From contig JAJFGK010000049.1 of assembly GCA_021776195.1 (NCBI GenBank), positions 1 through 24,317 of the forward strand: a stretch of 24,317 bases of DNA, given 5' to 3'. This document shows positions 15,616 to 22,567 of the stretch, in pieces; positions within the stretch are counted from its first letter, which is position 1, and the number at the start of each line of letters is the position of its first letter. Below the pieces are notes generated by a model. The model was not told the origin of the DNA. It did not search any database and worked only from the letters and a program-made list of their open reading frames with translations. Made by a program: the position numbers and the translations under genes. This stretch comes from Kiloniellaceae bacterium. GTDB lineage: Bacteria; Pseudomonadota; Alphaproteobacteria; Kiloniellales; Kiloniellaceae.

Positions 15616-16424
15616 AGGACGGTCTCCCCGGTCCGGCCGGCCCCGGCGATCCGGGTGGCGGCGTGGCGGAGGCCGGTGCCTCCGGGCTTTACGGCAAGTT
15701 GGCCTGCAAGGGCGATTTCATTACCCGGCGCCTGTCGCGAGACCTGGTCAAGCCGCTCGATACCTGGCTGCAGGACAGTCTGGCGGGGAGCCGCGACCGG
15801 CTCGGGCCGGCCTGGCTCTCGACCTATCTGACCGCGCCCATCTGGCGCTTTGCCATGGCGCCGGGGGCCTGCGGCGAGGAAACCGCGCTCGGCATCTGGA
15901 TGCCCTCGATCGACCGGGTCGGGCGGCACTATCCCCTGGTCCTGGGCGGCACCTTCGGCCGCGATTCCAACTGCTGCGCGCTCTACGCGGCGGCCGGCGA
16001 TTGGTTCGCCGCGCTGGAGAACCTGGCGCTTTCGACCCTGGACGACGGCTTCGATTTCGAGGCCTTCGACCGGGATCTGCAGGCCCTGACGCTGCCGGCC
16101 ACGCGGCAGACCTGGTCTGGCGTTATCGAAGAGAGGGCCACGGCGCGGGCCTGGCGGATGGAACTGCCGCCGGAGGAGCCCGGCGAGTTGATCCACGCCA
16201 ACATTCTGAATCAGGCCCTGAGCCTGGCCCACGGCCCCTTTAGCCTTTGGTGGTGCCAGGGCTCGGACCGGCTGGCGCCTTCCCTTCTGGCGGCGCCGGG
16301 ATTGCCCGATCCAGACCGCTTCACGGCGATGCTGGACGGGCGCTGGCGGCAATGGGGCTGGGCGGATACCGGCCTGGTCGATCCCTTGAGCCTGGACGCG
16401 CCGGATCCCGACCTCGGGATCTAG
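15597..16424 (+). CDS. tagF: TagF, T6SS post-translational regulator
   Basis: TagF-type proteins act as negative post-translational regulators of T6SS assembly; in Pseudomonas and Agrobacterium they work together with or beside Fha and PppA. The start chosen is GTG 15597, because GGGAG lies at 15585-15589 and the frame upstream runs deep into tssM. The gene overlaps tssM by 19 nt. The 275-aa product has a short Gly/Pro-rich N-terminal tail and then the family signature GLYGKLACKGDFITRRL. Other family features are WLQDSL, APIWRFAMAPGACG, GIWMPSIDRVGRHYPLVLGG and a C-terminal SLWWCQGSDRLAPSLL. It has no membrane segment. The overlap with tssM and the 46-nt gap to the PP2C gene indicate one operon. 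Confidence 0.9.
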   Translation: MSGFALEDGLPGPAGPGDPGGGVAEAGASGLYGKLACKGDFITRRLSRDLVKPLDTWLQDSLAGSRDRLGPAWLSTYLTAPIWRFAMAPGACGEETALGIWMPSIDRVGRHYPLVLGGTFGRDSNCCALYAAAGDWFAALENLALSTLDDGFDFEAFDRDLQALTLPATRQTWSGVIEERATARAWRMELPPEEPGELIHANILNQALSLAHGPFSLWWCQGSDRLAPSLLAAPGLPDPDRFTAMLDGRWRQWGWADTGLVDPLSLDAPDPDLGI

Positions 16425-16470
16425 CGCGAAAGACCCTGGGATACTTGGGCAACGAAAGGAACTTAGCGAC

Positions 16471-17790
16471 GTGAGCGCAGAGGCGGCACCCTTTCATCTC
16501 CAGGCTTTCTGCGCCAGCGATGTCGGATGCAAGCGCCGTTTGAACGAGGACTCCTACCTGGCGCGGGCCGACATCGGCCTCTGGGTCGTAGCCGACGGCA
16601 TGGGCGGACATGCGGCGGGCGATTTCGCCAGCCAGACCATTTGCAGCCGCCTGGACGAGGTCGTCCAGCCGGCCGAGCCCAGCGCTTTTTTGCAGGCCGT
16701 CGCTGCGCGCATTCAGGTGGCCCACCAGGAGCTCCGCGCCGAGGCGGAGCGCCGTGGCGGCGGCGGCGTGATCGGCAGCACTGTGGTGGCCCTGTTGGCT
16801 GCCCAGGGTCATTTTGCCTGTCTTTGGGCCGGCGACAGCCGGCTCTATCTGCTGCGCGACGGTGCCCTGCGCCAGGTCTCGAAAGATCACAGTCTGGTCC
16901 AGCAGATGGTCGACAACGGTGACCTCGCCGCCGAAGAGGCCGAAAGCCATCCCCATGCCAACGTGGTCACCCGCGCGGTCGGCGCCGTCGATGTCCTGGA
17001 GCTGGAACGGCGGCACGAACCGCTCCGCGATGGCGATGTGCTGTTGCTTTGCAGCGACGGCCTGACCGGACTGATGGCGGATCGCGAGATCGAGGCCGTG
17101 CTGCGCCAATCGCCCGACCAGGCGGGCGTCGACCAAATGATCGCCACCGCGCTGGAGCGCGGCGCGCCGGACAATGTCACCATCATCATGGTGGTCTGCC
17201 GGGAAGGGACCCCGGATGCGCTCGGGTCCGCCGACCGACAGGAAACCGCGAGCGGCCAGGAGGCCCACCAGGAGACCCACGTCGACCTGTCCCCACGGCC
17301 CGCCGCCGCCACGGCTCCCCAGGGAACGGCTCCCCCAGGCGCGGTCCCCCAAGGCAACGCCAACCTGATCCCGGACGACTTCGACGATCTGCTGGAGAGC
17401 GAGCCGCCTGCCGGGAGCCCGCCGCCGGCCGAGATGCCGCCACCTGTCGAGATGCCGCCGGTTGCCGAGGCCCCGCCACCAATGCCCGATGGCCGGCCGG
17501 AGGCCGATGCCGCCGATTCCCTCGACGAGATCCTGTCCGGGAGCGCGGCCGTCCCAGTGTCCACAACCGTCCCGGATTCCAGGCCGACAACCCGGCCCGA
17601 TGATGACGATCCGCTGGCGGCGATCCTCCTGGACGGACCGGAGGACCGCAAGGACGGCAACACCCTGGACCTCGCCGCCAAGCTGGGCAACGCGGGTCCC
17701 GCGACGCCCGAGGCGAAACCGACCAAAGGCGAGGGCGGCCTCAGGGGCTTCTTCGGCCGCCTCGGGCGCGGCGGAACGAAAAAATCCTGA
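16471..17790 (+). CDS. pppA: PP2C-family protein phosphatase of the T6SS (PppA/Stp type) with long acidic C-terminal tail
   Basis: PppA removes phosphate from the targets of the threonine kinase PpkA and so restrains T6SS assembly. The catalytic domain (residues about 8-245) has the PP2C motifs intact: RRLNEDSYL (N25-E26-D27), ADGMGGHAAG (D42-G43), AGDSRLYLL (D122), CSDGLTG (D196) and DNVTIIM (D234-N235). These aspartates bind the two metal ions. The family usually ends there, but this 439-aa protein carries about 190 more residues, disordered and rich in proline and acid. The tail includes IPDDFDDLL (about 300-308), DSLDEILSG and DDDPLAAILLDG, and ends in a basic glycine-rich tip (RGFFGRLGRGGTKKS). 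Start GTG 16471 has AAAGGA at 16455-16460. It is the last T6SS gene. A convergent gene ends 58 nt away. Confidence 0.93.
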   Translation: MSAEAAPFHLQAFCASDVGCKRRLNEDSYLARADIGLWVVADGMGGHAAGDFASQTICSRLDEVVQPAEPSAFLQAVAARIQVAHQELRAEAERRGGGGVIGSTVVALLAAQGHFACLWAGDSRLYLLRDGALRQVSKDHSLVQQMVDNGDLAAEEAESHPHANVVTRAVGAVDVLELERRHEPLRDGDVLLLCSDGLTGLMADREIEAVLRQSPDQAGVDQMIATALERGAPDNVTIIMVVCREGTPDALGSADRQETASGQEAHQETHVDLSPRPAAATAPQGTAPPGAVPQGNANLIPDDFDDLLESEPPAGSPPPAEMPPPVEMPPVAEAPPPMPDGRPEADAADSLDEILSGSAAVPVSTTVPDSRPTTRPDDDDPLAAILLDGPEDRKDGNTLDLAAKLGNAGPATPEAKPTKGEGGLRGFFGRLGRGGTKKS

Positions 17791-17848
17791 CTCCAGGGGC
17801 TGCGCCCGGAGAGGCGTACCGCGGCAGTCCCGCCGGACGCAGGCTCGG

Positions 17849-18775
17849 CTATCCGTCCAGGTGGCGCAGGTACTGGCCGACGAAGTCGAACGCGACCAAT
17901 TCGCTATAGGCGGTCAGGAGGCGCTTGGTGACCGGGCCCGGCACCCGGCCGTCGCCCACGGGGATGCCGTCGTAGGAGGCCACCGAACAGAGGCAGAAGG
18001 AGGTCGAGGTAATGAAGGCCTCGTCGGCATTGGCCGGTTCCTGCAGCAGCAGATCGTCCTCGATCACGGGAATGTCCAGGCTTTCCGCCAACTCGATCAC
18101 GGTCTGGCGGCTGACTCCGGCCAGGACGTACTGCGGCTTGGGGGTCAGCAGGCGGCCGTCCTTGACCAGGAAGATGTTGGACCCCAGGCCCTCGCAGATG
18201 AAGCCGCGATGGTCGAGCAGGATCGGCCAACCGTCCGGGTTGAGCGCGCGGGCCTGCTGGTCGCCGGTGATCAGGTTCAAATAGTTATGGGTCTTCGCAT
18301 TGGGGCTCAGCGCGTCGGGCGGGGTGCGGCGCACCGCGGGCGTCACCACCTGGATGCCGTCGCGGTAGTACTTGGCCCGGGGTTTCAGCGGCAGGGGGGT
18401 GCACTCGACGATCACGGTCGGGCCGCCGCTCTCCCACAGCTCGCCGCCGACCACGTCGACCCCGCGCGAGACCCGCTGGGCGATCCAGTAATCCTCGTCC
18501 GGCCCGATCAGGTGCAGGTTGCGCTCGTTCACCTCCTCGCTGATGGTGATCATCTCGGCGGGCGACAGGCCGGGGTCGATGCGCAGGTACTTCAGGGTGT
18601 CGTAAAGTCGCTCGACATGCTCGACCAGCTTGAAGGGCTTGCCGCCGAAGGTCCGCGCCACGTCGAAGCCGGCGTCGCCGAACTTGAAGCTGCGGTCGCG
18701 GAAGGAAACCAGCACCTGGCTCTCCGGCACGACTTTGCCGTTGAAGTAGGCGACACGTTCGTTGGCGAGGTCCAT
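17849..18775 (-). CDS. Class IV (PLP) aminotransferase, branched-chain/D-amino-acid type
   Basis: A fold-type IV pyridoxal-phosphate aminotransferase of 308 aa, the usual length. The N-terminus reads RVAYFNGKVVPESQVLVSF with the family motif FGDAGFDVARTFGGKPF. The Schiff-base lysine is K161 in PNAKTHNYLNLI. The PLP-contact glutamate is E195 in GFICEGLGSNIFLV, and LAGVSRQTVIELAESL follows as the phosphate-binding loop. Whether the substrate is a branched-chain amino acid, a D-amino acid or an amine cannot be told from motifs alone. It starts 40 nt after the stop of the unknown upstream gene on the same strand, so they may share a transcript. AAAGGA lies 12 nt before its ATG. A ketoacid-decarboxylase gene lies about 4 kb away, so a shared pathway (transamination then decarboxylation) is possible but unproven. 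Confidence 0.9.
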   Translation of the reverse strand: MDLANERVAYFNGKVVPESQVLVSFRDRSFKFGDAGFDVARTFGGKPFKLVEHVERLYDTLKYLRIDPGLSPAEMITISEEVNERNLHLIGPDEDYWIAQRVSRGVDVVGGELWESGGPTVIVECTPLPLKPRAKYYRDGIQVVTPAVRRTPPDALSPNAKTHNYLNLITGDQQARALNPDGWPILLDHRGFICEGLGSNIFLVKDGRLLTPKPQYVLAGVSRQTVIELAESLDIPVIEDDLLLQEPANADEAFITSTSFCLCSVASYDGIPVGDGRVPGPVTKRLLTAYSELVAFDFVGQYLRHLDG

Positions 18776-18815
18776 GGCGTTGGTCGTCCTTTATCGATTG
18801 CTGGCTCAGACCCAG

Positions 18816-20231
18816 TCAGGCCATTGCCTTTTCAACCTTGCTCAGCATCGCGGTCAGGCTCGCATTGCAGGTCACCGGGTGGAAGGGGTTTTTGTCCAGG
18901 TTCTTGAAAACGCGGTCGCCCGCCAGATCGGCCCTGATCTCACCGGCGAGTGCCGCGATCTCCGTCGAGAGTTCGCGTTGGCCGACCTGGTCGAGCAACT
19001 CCGCACCGCGTAACAGCCGGTCGTTCAGCCCCTTGTCCAGCTCGGCGAGCTTGCGTTCCAATCCGTCCAGGGCCGTGACCAGACGCGGCAAGCCGGGAAG
19101 AGCGAGACCGGTGCATTCGTCGACAATCGCTTTGCGCAGTTCCCCGTAGTCCTCCAGCGCCTTGTCGCTGGTCCGGCGCCAGGCCTGGTTCACCTTGATG
19201 AAGCGCTCAGTGGCCCGGCTGGTCTTGATCTCGGGCCCATCTTGATCCGGCGGCTGGTTTTGGGGCGCGGGCCGTTCGACCGCGGCGAGGACCGCGTCGA
19301 GCGCCGCTGCCGCCGCCTTGGGAACGGCCTGATCGCTCCTGGCCGCCTTGCTGTAGGCCTGCAACAACTTGGCGAGCTCATCGCGCCGCGCGGGGTCGGC
19401 GCCCAGGGCCTGCTTGATATCGGCGCTGGCGGCCTGGAAGCGGGCTCTGACCTGGGCCAGCTCCTTGTTGTCCTGTGCGGCGGGCGGGGCCTTGGCCGGC
19501 CGAATGAGACCGGCCAGATCGGTCAGCGCATCTCTGGCCTGGTCCGGATTGGGGGCGCCGGCCTCGGCCGCCGCGAAGTAAGCCTGCTGTGCCTTGGCGA
19601 TGGCATCGCGGCGCTCGGGATAGTCGGCTTCCACAGCGGCCAACCGCCCTTCGATCTTGGCGTAGGTCTTGAGCATCGCCTTCATGGCGCGGGCATCGGC
19701 TTCGGCTTTCGGATCCGCCTTGACCTCTTCGGCCGCTTGACGGTGCGAGGCAATTTGTGGCGCGGGCGTTTCTTCGTCAACCGGCTGGCGGTGAGCAGCG
19801 ATCTGTGGCGCGGCTTTAGGTTCTTCAACTGGTTGACGGTGAGAGGCGATCTGCGGCGCGTCCTGGCCCTGTTCCTCTTCTTCGGCGAGCATCGGCTGCC
19901 CCTCGCCATCGAGGAATACCGGCAGAAAGGCGCCAAGATTCTCCTTGGAGATGAACTGCCGCACTTCGCGGGCCAAAGATTGTGTCGGTTTGCCCTCCAG
20001 ACAGGTGAAATTCAGCGCGTTGTCGTCGGCGCGCAGGCTGCCGGCGACGATTTTGCCGCCGCCGCCCGCCTTCTTGGCGAGCGTTTTCAGCGCCGCGGCC
20101 GATTTGTTCTTGTCGACAATGAAGACCGGTTCCTTTTGGCCCTTGGGCGCCGGAGCGAGGGCGAAGGTGCAGTCCTCCTGCTTTGCCGCTCCCAGGAGCT
20201 GTTTCAGTTTCGACGTTTCCTGTCCGGCCAT
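18816..20231 (-). CDS. Unrecognised 471-aa helical protein with APQIASHRQ repeats
   Basis: I do not recognise this gene. The start chosen is ATG at 20231 (MAGQETSK), because no other in-frame ATG lies between it and two poor ones inside the divergent intergenic region; its ribosome site is weak. Residues about 1-105 look like a small alpha/beta domain (CTFALAPAPKGQKEPVFIVD, KKAGGGGKIVAGSL, NFTCLEGKPTQSLAREV). Residues about 115-165 hold three copies of a 16-17-residue repeat (APQIASHRQPVEEPKA). The rest (about 170-471) is strongly helical and charged, like a bundle or coiled coil. There is no signal peptide or membrane segment. It shares a strand with the aminotransferase gene (40-nt gap) and diverges from the 656-aa acidic protein. 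A role with either neighbour is a guess. Confidence 0.75.
   Translation of the reverse strand: MAGQETSKLKQLLGAAKQEDCTFALAPAPKGQKEPVFIVDKNKSAAALKTLAKKAGGGGKIVAGSLRADDNALNFTCLEGKPTQSLAREVRQFISKENLGAFLPVFLDGEGQPMLAEEEEQGQDAPQIASHRQPVEEPKAAPQIAAHRQPVDEETPAPQIASHRQAAEEVKADPKAEADARAMKAMLKTYAKIEGRLAAVEADYPERRDAIAKAQQAYFAAAEAGAPNPDQARDALTDLAGLIRPAKAPPAAQDNKELAQVRARFQAASADIKQALGADPARRDELAKLLQAYSKAARSDQAVPKAAAAALDAVLAAVERPAPQNQPPDQDGPEIKTSRATERFIKVNQAWRRTSDKALEDYGELRKAIVDECTGLALPGLPRLVTALDGLERKLAELDKGLNDRLLRGAELLDQVGQRELSTEIAALAGEIRADLAGDRVFKNLDKNPFHPVTCNASLTAMLSKVEKAMA
19731..19860 (-). repeat. Three in-frame repeats encoding APQIASHRQ-type units
   Basis: Three tandem copies of about 48-51 bp code for APQIASHRQPVEEPKA, APQIAAHRQPVDEETP and APQIASHRQAAEEVKA. 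The core APQIAxHRQ is invariant apart from one Ser/Ala change. The copies separate the N-terminal domain from the helical domain and may be linear binding motifs. Boundaries are approximate. Confidence 0.85.
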
Positions 20232-20407
20232 GATGCGTCCAATCCAGTGCGCCGCCACGTGAGGGCCAACAGGACAGCATAGACCTGAATTCAGGACAAG
20301 TGGCGGTCCAACCGCTTCCAGTCCGATTCTTCGGTGGTGCCGGCCATCTCGAAACCTGTTAAGGTTAGCGCTTCCCATCGACTGACTTCGCAAGAGGGAC
20401 GGCGATC
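20232..20407. promoter_or_regulatory. Divergent intergenic region with palindromes
   Basis: This 176-nt region separates the minus-strand 471-aa gene from the plus-strand 656-aa gene and must hold promoters for both, although none is clear by eye. CCTGAATTCAGG at 20284-20295 is a perfect 12-bp palindrome. GCGGT(cca)ACCGC at 20303-20315 and AACCT(gtta)AGGTT at 20353-20366 are further small inverted repeats. AGAGGGA at about 20392-20398 is the ribosome site of the plus-strand gene. The palindromes could be sites for one shared regulator. Confidence 0.4.
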
Positions 20408-22378
20408 ATGCCTGAAGGCAAAGGTGGCTTGTCCGATGCCAAGCGCGATTGGCTGAAGGCCGCGTTTGGTATCGATCCGACTTTCGATGACGCCGCTGCA
20501 GGGGGAGACAATCCCTTCGGATTCAAAACCAAAGACCTCTCCGCCGAGTATGTGGGCGAAGAGAACAAGGCACAGTGGCGCGACTGGGCCCCCGGCGGCA
20601 CCGAAGACCCCAACCTCACGACGCGCCACTATGACGCCGAGGAGAAAAAAGCCCGGGCCCTTTCGGTCAACGCCAAGGGCGAGGTCTGTGACGCCGCGGG
20701 CAAGGTCGTGCAGAACAAGACCTCGGAATACGCCCTCGACCCCGAGACCGGCGAGATGGTGCTCTTCACCCAGACCTTCGAGCAGATCACCGAAGCGATC
20801 GATGGCAGTGTCGGGCGCACCCCGGTCCCGATGGGCGAGGTCAGGGGCATCCTCGAAGGCGGCGGCAAGGTCGAGGCAACCCATCATTCCACCGCCATGG
20901 CCGGCGAGGCCGTGGCGAATGCCGGCATGGTCACGGTCGACGAGGGCCTGGTGACCCGAATCAGCAACGCCAGCGGCCACTACAAACCGCAACTGGTGCA
21001 GATGCTGCAGACCGTGGAGTTTCTCGCCAAACAGGGTGCCAACCTCGACAAGACGATGATGATCGACACCGGCATCGACGGTCAGCCACCGGTCGATCTG
21101 GCTGACGCCAACCCCAAGGCGGCCAAGCTCCACAAGGCGATCAAGCAGCGCCAGAAGCGGGCCGAAAAGCTGCTGGCCGAGGCCAGCGGCCTCGATCGGA
21201 AATGGCAGGAAAGCGAGAGCGAAGAGGAACGTGCGGGTCTGGATGTCCAGATTCAGGCTGCCCTGACCGCGCTCGCCAAGATCGAAATTGAAATCAAGCC
21301 GGCCCAGGACCTGCTGCGCAAACTGGGAGTCTCCGAGCGCAACAAGATCAAGGGCAAGGTCGATTTCACCGAGGCGGCGGGCGCGACCACGGGCGGGGAC
21401 TTCAAGACCAAAGCCAAAACGACCACGGCGAAAATGGCCGACTTCATGCGCTACGGCGGCAACGAGAAGCCCCCGGAAGTCGAGGCGGCCGAAAAGGGCG
21501 CCGGTGAAGACCAGGTGGTGGGCGGCCAAGAAGCGCTGGTCGAGGCCGAAAAGCCACGAGGCGAAAACGCCAACGAGGACTGGGACCAAGGCGCCTATGA
21601 CCCCAAGGGCGGGGCGGGCGGCGAGGACGATGACTTCGGCGCCTATGACCCCGAGGGCGGGGCGGGCAGCGAGGATGATGACTTCGGCGCCTATGACCCC
21701 AAGGGCGGCGCGGGCAGCGAGGATGATGACTTCGGCGCCTATGACCCCAAGGGCGGGGCGGGCGGCGAGGATGATGACTTCGGCGCCTACGATCCCAAAG
21801 GTGGGGGGGGTGACTCGGGGATCGAGGCTTACGCACCAAAACCCGCGGGCGAGGAAAAGGGGCCGGAACCCGAAGCCGGGTTGCCCGAAGGTGATGAGGC
21901 CCCGAACCAGGGTGCAGATGAGCCTGAACCGGGACCGGAACGGATCAATCCGGCGGTGGCCAAGGAACAGATGCTGCGCGAACTGAAGGAGAAGGGGCGT
22001 GCCACCCGCGAAGACCTGGACAGCGATGAGTTCACCGCCAGGAACCGGGCGGCCCGGGGCGAGGACATGAGTGGGGACCTGCCAAGCGACACGGACCTCG
22101 ACGAGGCCCTGGCGGCATTGAAGAGTCAGCCGGAAAGCCTCGATTCCGGGGCCGCAAAAGATCAAAAGAATCAATATGCCGAAATCGACGAGAAGGCCCT
22201 GGCGGATGCTTACGGCCAGCCGGGTGAAGACCCAATCGGCCAGGACATCGACGAGGACCAGGACAGCGACGAAGACGAGGATAGCGACGACGACCAGGAT
22301 AGCGACGACGATGATCAGGACTGGGGTGACGACGACCTTGCCGATCTGGCGGAGGCCTACAAGAATCCCGTCAAGTAG
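20408..22378 (+). CDS. 656-aa acidic repeat protein with HHS...SGHY (IQM-like) domain
   Basis: The function is unknown. Residues about 84-215 carry a recognisable arrangement: a strand pair ALSVNAKGEVCDAAGKVV, then LDPETGEMVLF, then HHSTAMAGEAVANAGMV (HHS at 159-161) and GLVTRISNASGHYKP (SGHY at 189-192). From memory this pattern matches a domain seen in plant IQM calmodulin-binding proteins and in many bacterial proteins of unknown role, some toxin-like. Residues about 235-305 form a likely coiled coil. A five-copy GAYDPKGGAGGEDDDF repeat follows, then a charged linker. The extremely acidic C-terminus ends DDDLADLAEAYKNPVK. There is no signal peptide or membrane segment. AGAGGGA precedes ATG 20408. 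It lies beyond the T6SS genes, diverging from the 471-aa gene, so a role as secreted cargo is possible but not shown. Confidence 0.8.
   Translation: MPEGKGGLSDAKRDWLKAAFGIDPTFDDAAAGGDNPFGFKTKDLSAEYVGEENKAQWRDWAPGGTEDPNLTTRHYDAEEKKARALSVNAKGEVCDAAGKVVQNKTSEYALDPETGEMVLFTQTFEQITEAIDGSVGRTPVPMGEVRGILEGGGKVEATHHSTAMAGEAVANAGMVTVDEGLVTRISNASGHYKPQLVQMLQTVEFLAKQGANLDKTMMIDTGIDGQPPVDLADANPKAAKLHKAIKQRQKRAEKLLAEASGLDRKWQESESEEERAGLDVQIQAALTALAKIEIEIKPAQDLLRKLGVSERNKIKGKVDFTEAAGATTGGDFKTKAKTTTAKMADFMRYGGNEKPPEVEAAEKGAGEDQVVGGQEALVEAEKPRGENANEDWDQGAYDPKGGAGGEDDDFGAYDPEGGAGSEDDDFGAYDPKGGAGSEDDDFGAYDPKGGAGGEDDDFGAYDPKGGGGDSGIEAYAPKPAGEEKGPEPEAGLPEGDEAPNQGADEPEPGPERINPAVAKEQMLRELKEKGRATREDLDSDEFTARNRAARGEDMSGDLPSDTDLDEALAALKSQPESLDSGAAKDQKNQYAEIDEKALADAYGQPGEDPIGQDIDEDQDSDEDEDSDDDQDSDDDDQDWGDDDLADLAEAYKNPVK
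21590..21829 (+). repeat. Five 48-bp tandem repeats encoding GAYDPKGGAGGEDDDF
   Basis: Units start at 21590, 21638, 21686, 21734 and 21782, each 48 bp. The first four are nearly identical at the nucleotide level and the fifth decays after its first half. Each codes for 16 residues of the form GAYDPKGGAGGEDDDF. Asp-rich, Gly-rich repeats of this kind could bind calcium or act as a flexible spacer. They do not match the RTX nonapeptide GGxGxDxxx. Confidence 0.93.
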
Positions 22379-22567
22379 AGGGCTGATCGCGCTGCTCGCC
22401 GACCCGAATGCTGCTCCCATACCCCATCGGTCGACCCTTTAGGAGCAGGAGAATCCCCGGCAAAAGCGTCTTGTCGAGAAGGGGTTGGGCGCGCTCATTG
22501 AACGCGCTATAGGGAAGGTCCGACTGGAATTTCCCCTTGTAACGAGCGTGAGTGAGAGGCCTGCCCC
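22379..22567. promoter_or_regulatory. Region upstream of the TPP-enzyme gene with operator-like dyad
   Basis: In this 189-nt gap, GCGCGCTCATTGAACGCGC at 22489-22507 is a 19-bp dyad with eight of nine half-site pairs matching. It lies exactly in the 17-nt spacer between TTGGGC (22485-22490) and TATAGG (22508-22513), a modest sigma-70-like pair. That geometry is typical of an operator inside a promoter. GAGAGG at 22554-22559 is the ribosome site. No clear terminator for the preceding gene is seen. Confidence 0.4.

Noticed and set aside
17797..17807. GGGC-TGC-GCCC stem between the convergent PP2C and aminotransferase genes as a terminator
   Set aside because: Only four pairs with a three-base loop and no T-run follow. 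It is common in GC-rich DNA.
17462..18907. 481-codon plus-strand frame spanning the PP2C tail and the aminotransferase
   Set aside because: It runs across the PP2C stop region in another frame and antisense to a class IV aminotransferase with intact catalytic motifs.
19242..20282. 346-codon plus-strand frame opposite the 471-aa gene
   Set aside because: The product is a low-complexity Gly/Arg/Leu-rich antisense reading. The minus-strand frame has in-frame repeats at the protein level and a 40-nt link to the aminotransferase.
21590..21829. RTX calcium-binding repeats in the 656-aa protein
   Set aside because: The 16-residue unit GAYDPKGGAGGEDDDF does not fit the GGxGxDxxx nonapeptide. Calcium binding remains only a possibility.
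20291..22420. 709-codon minus-strand frame opposite the 656-aa gene
   Set aside because: It also overlaps the divergent promoter region. Its repeats are an antisense reading of the GAYDPKGG repeats, and the plus strand has a ribosome site and a recognisable motif block.
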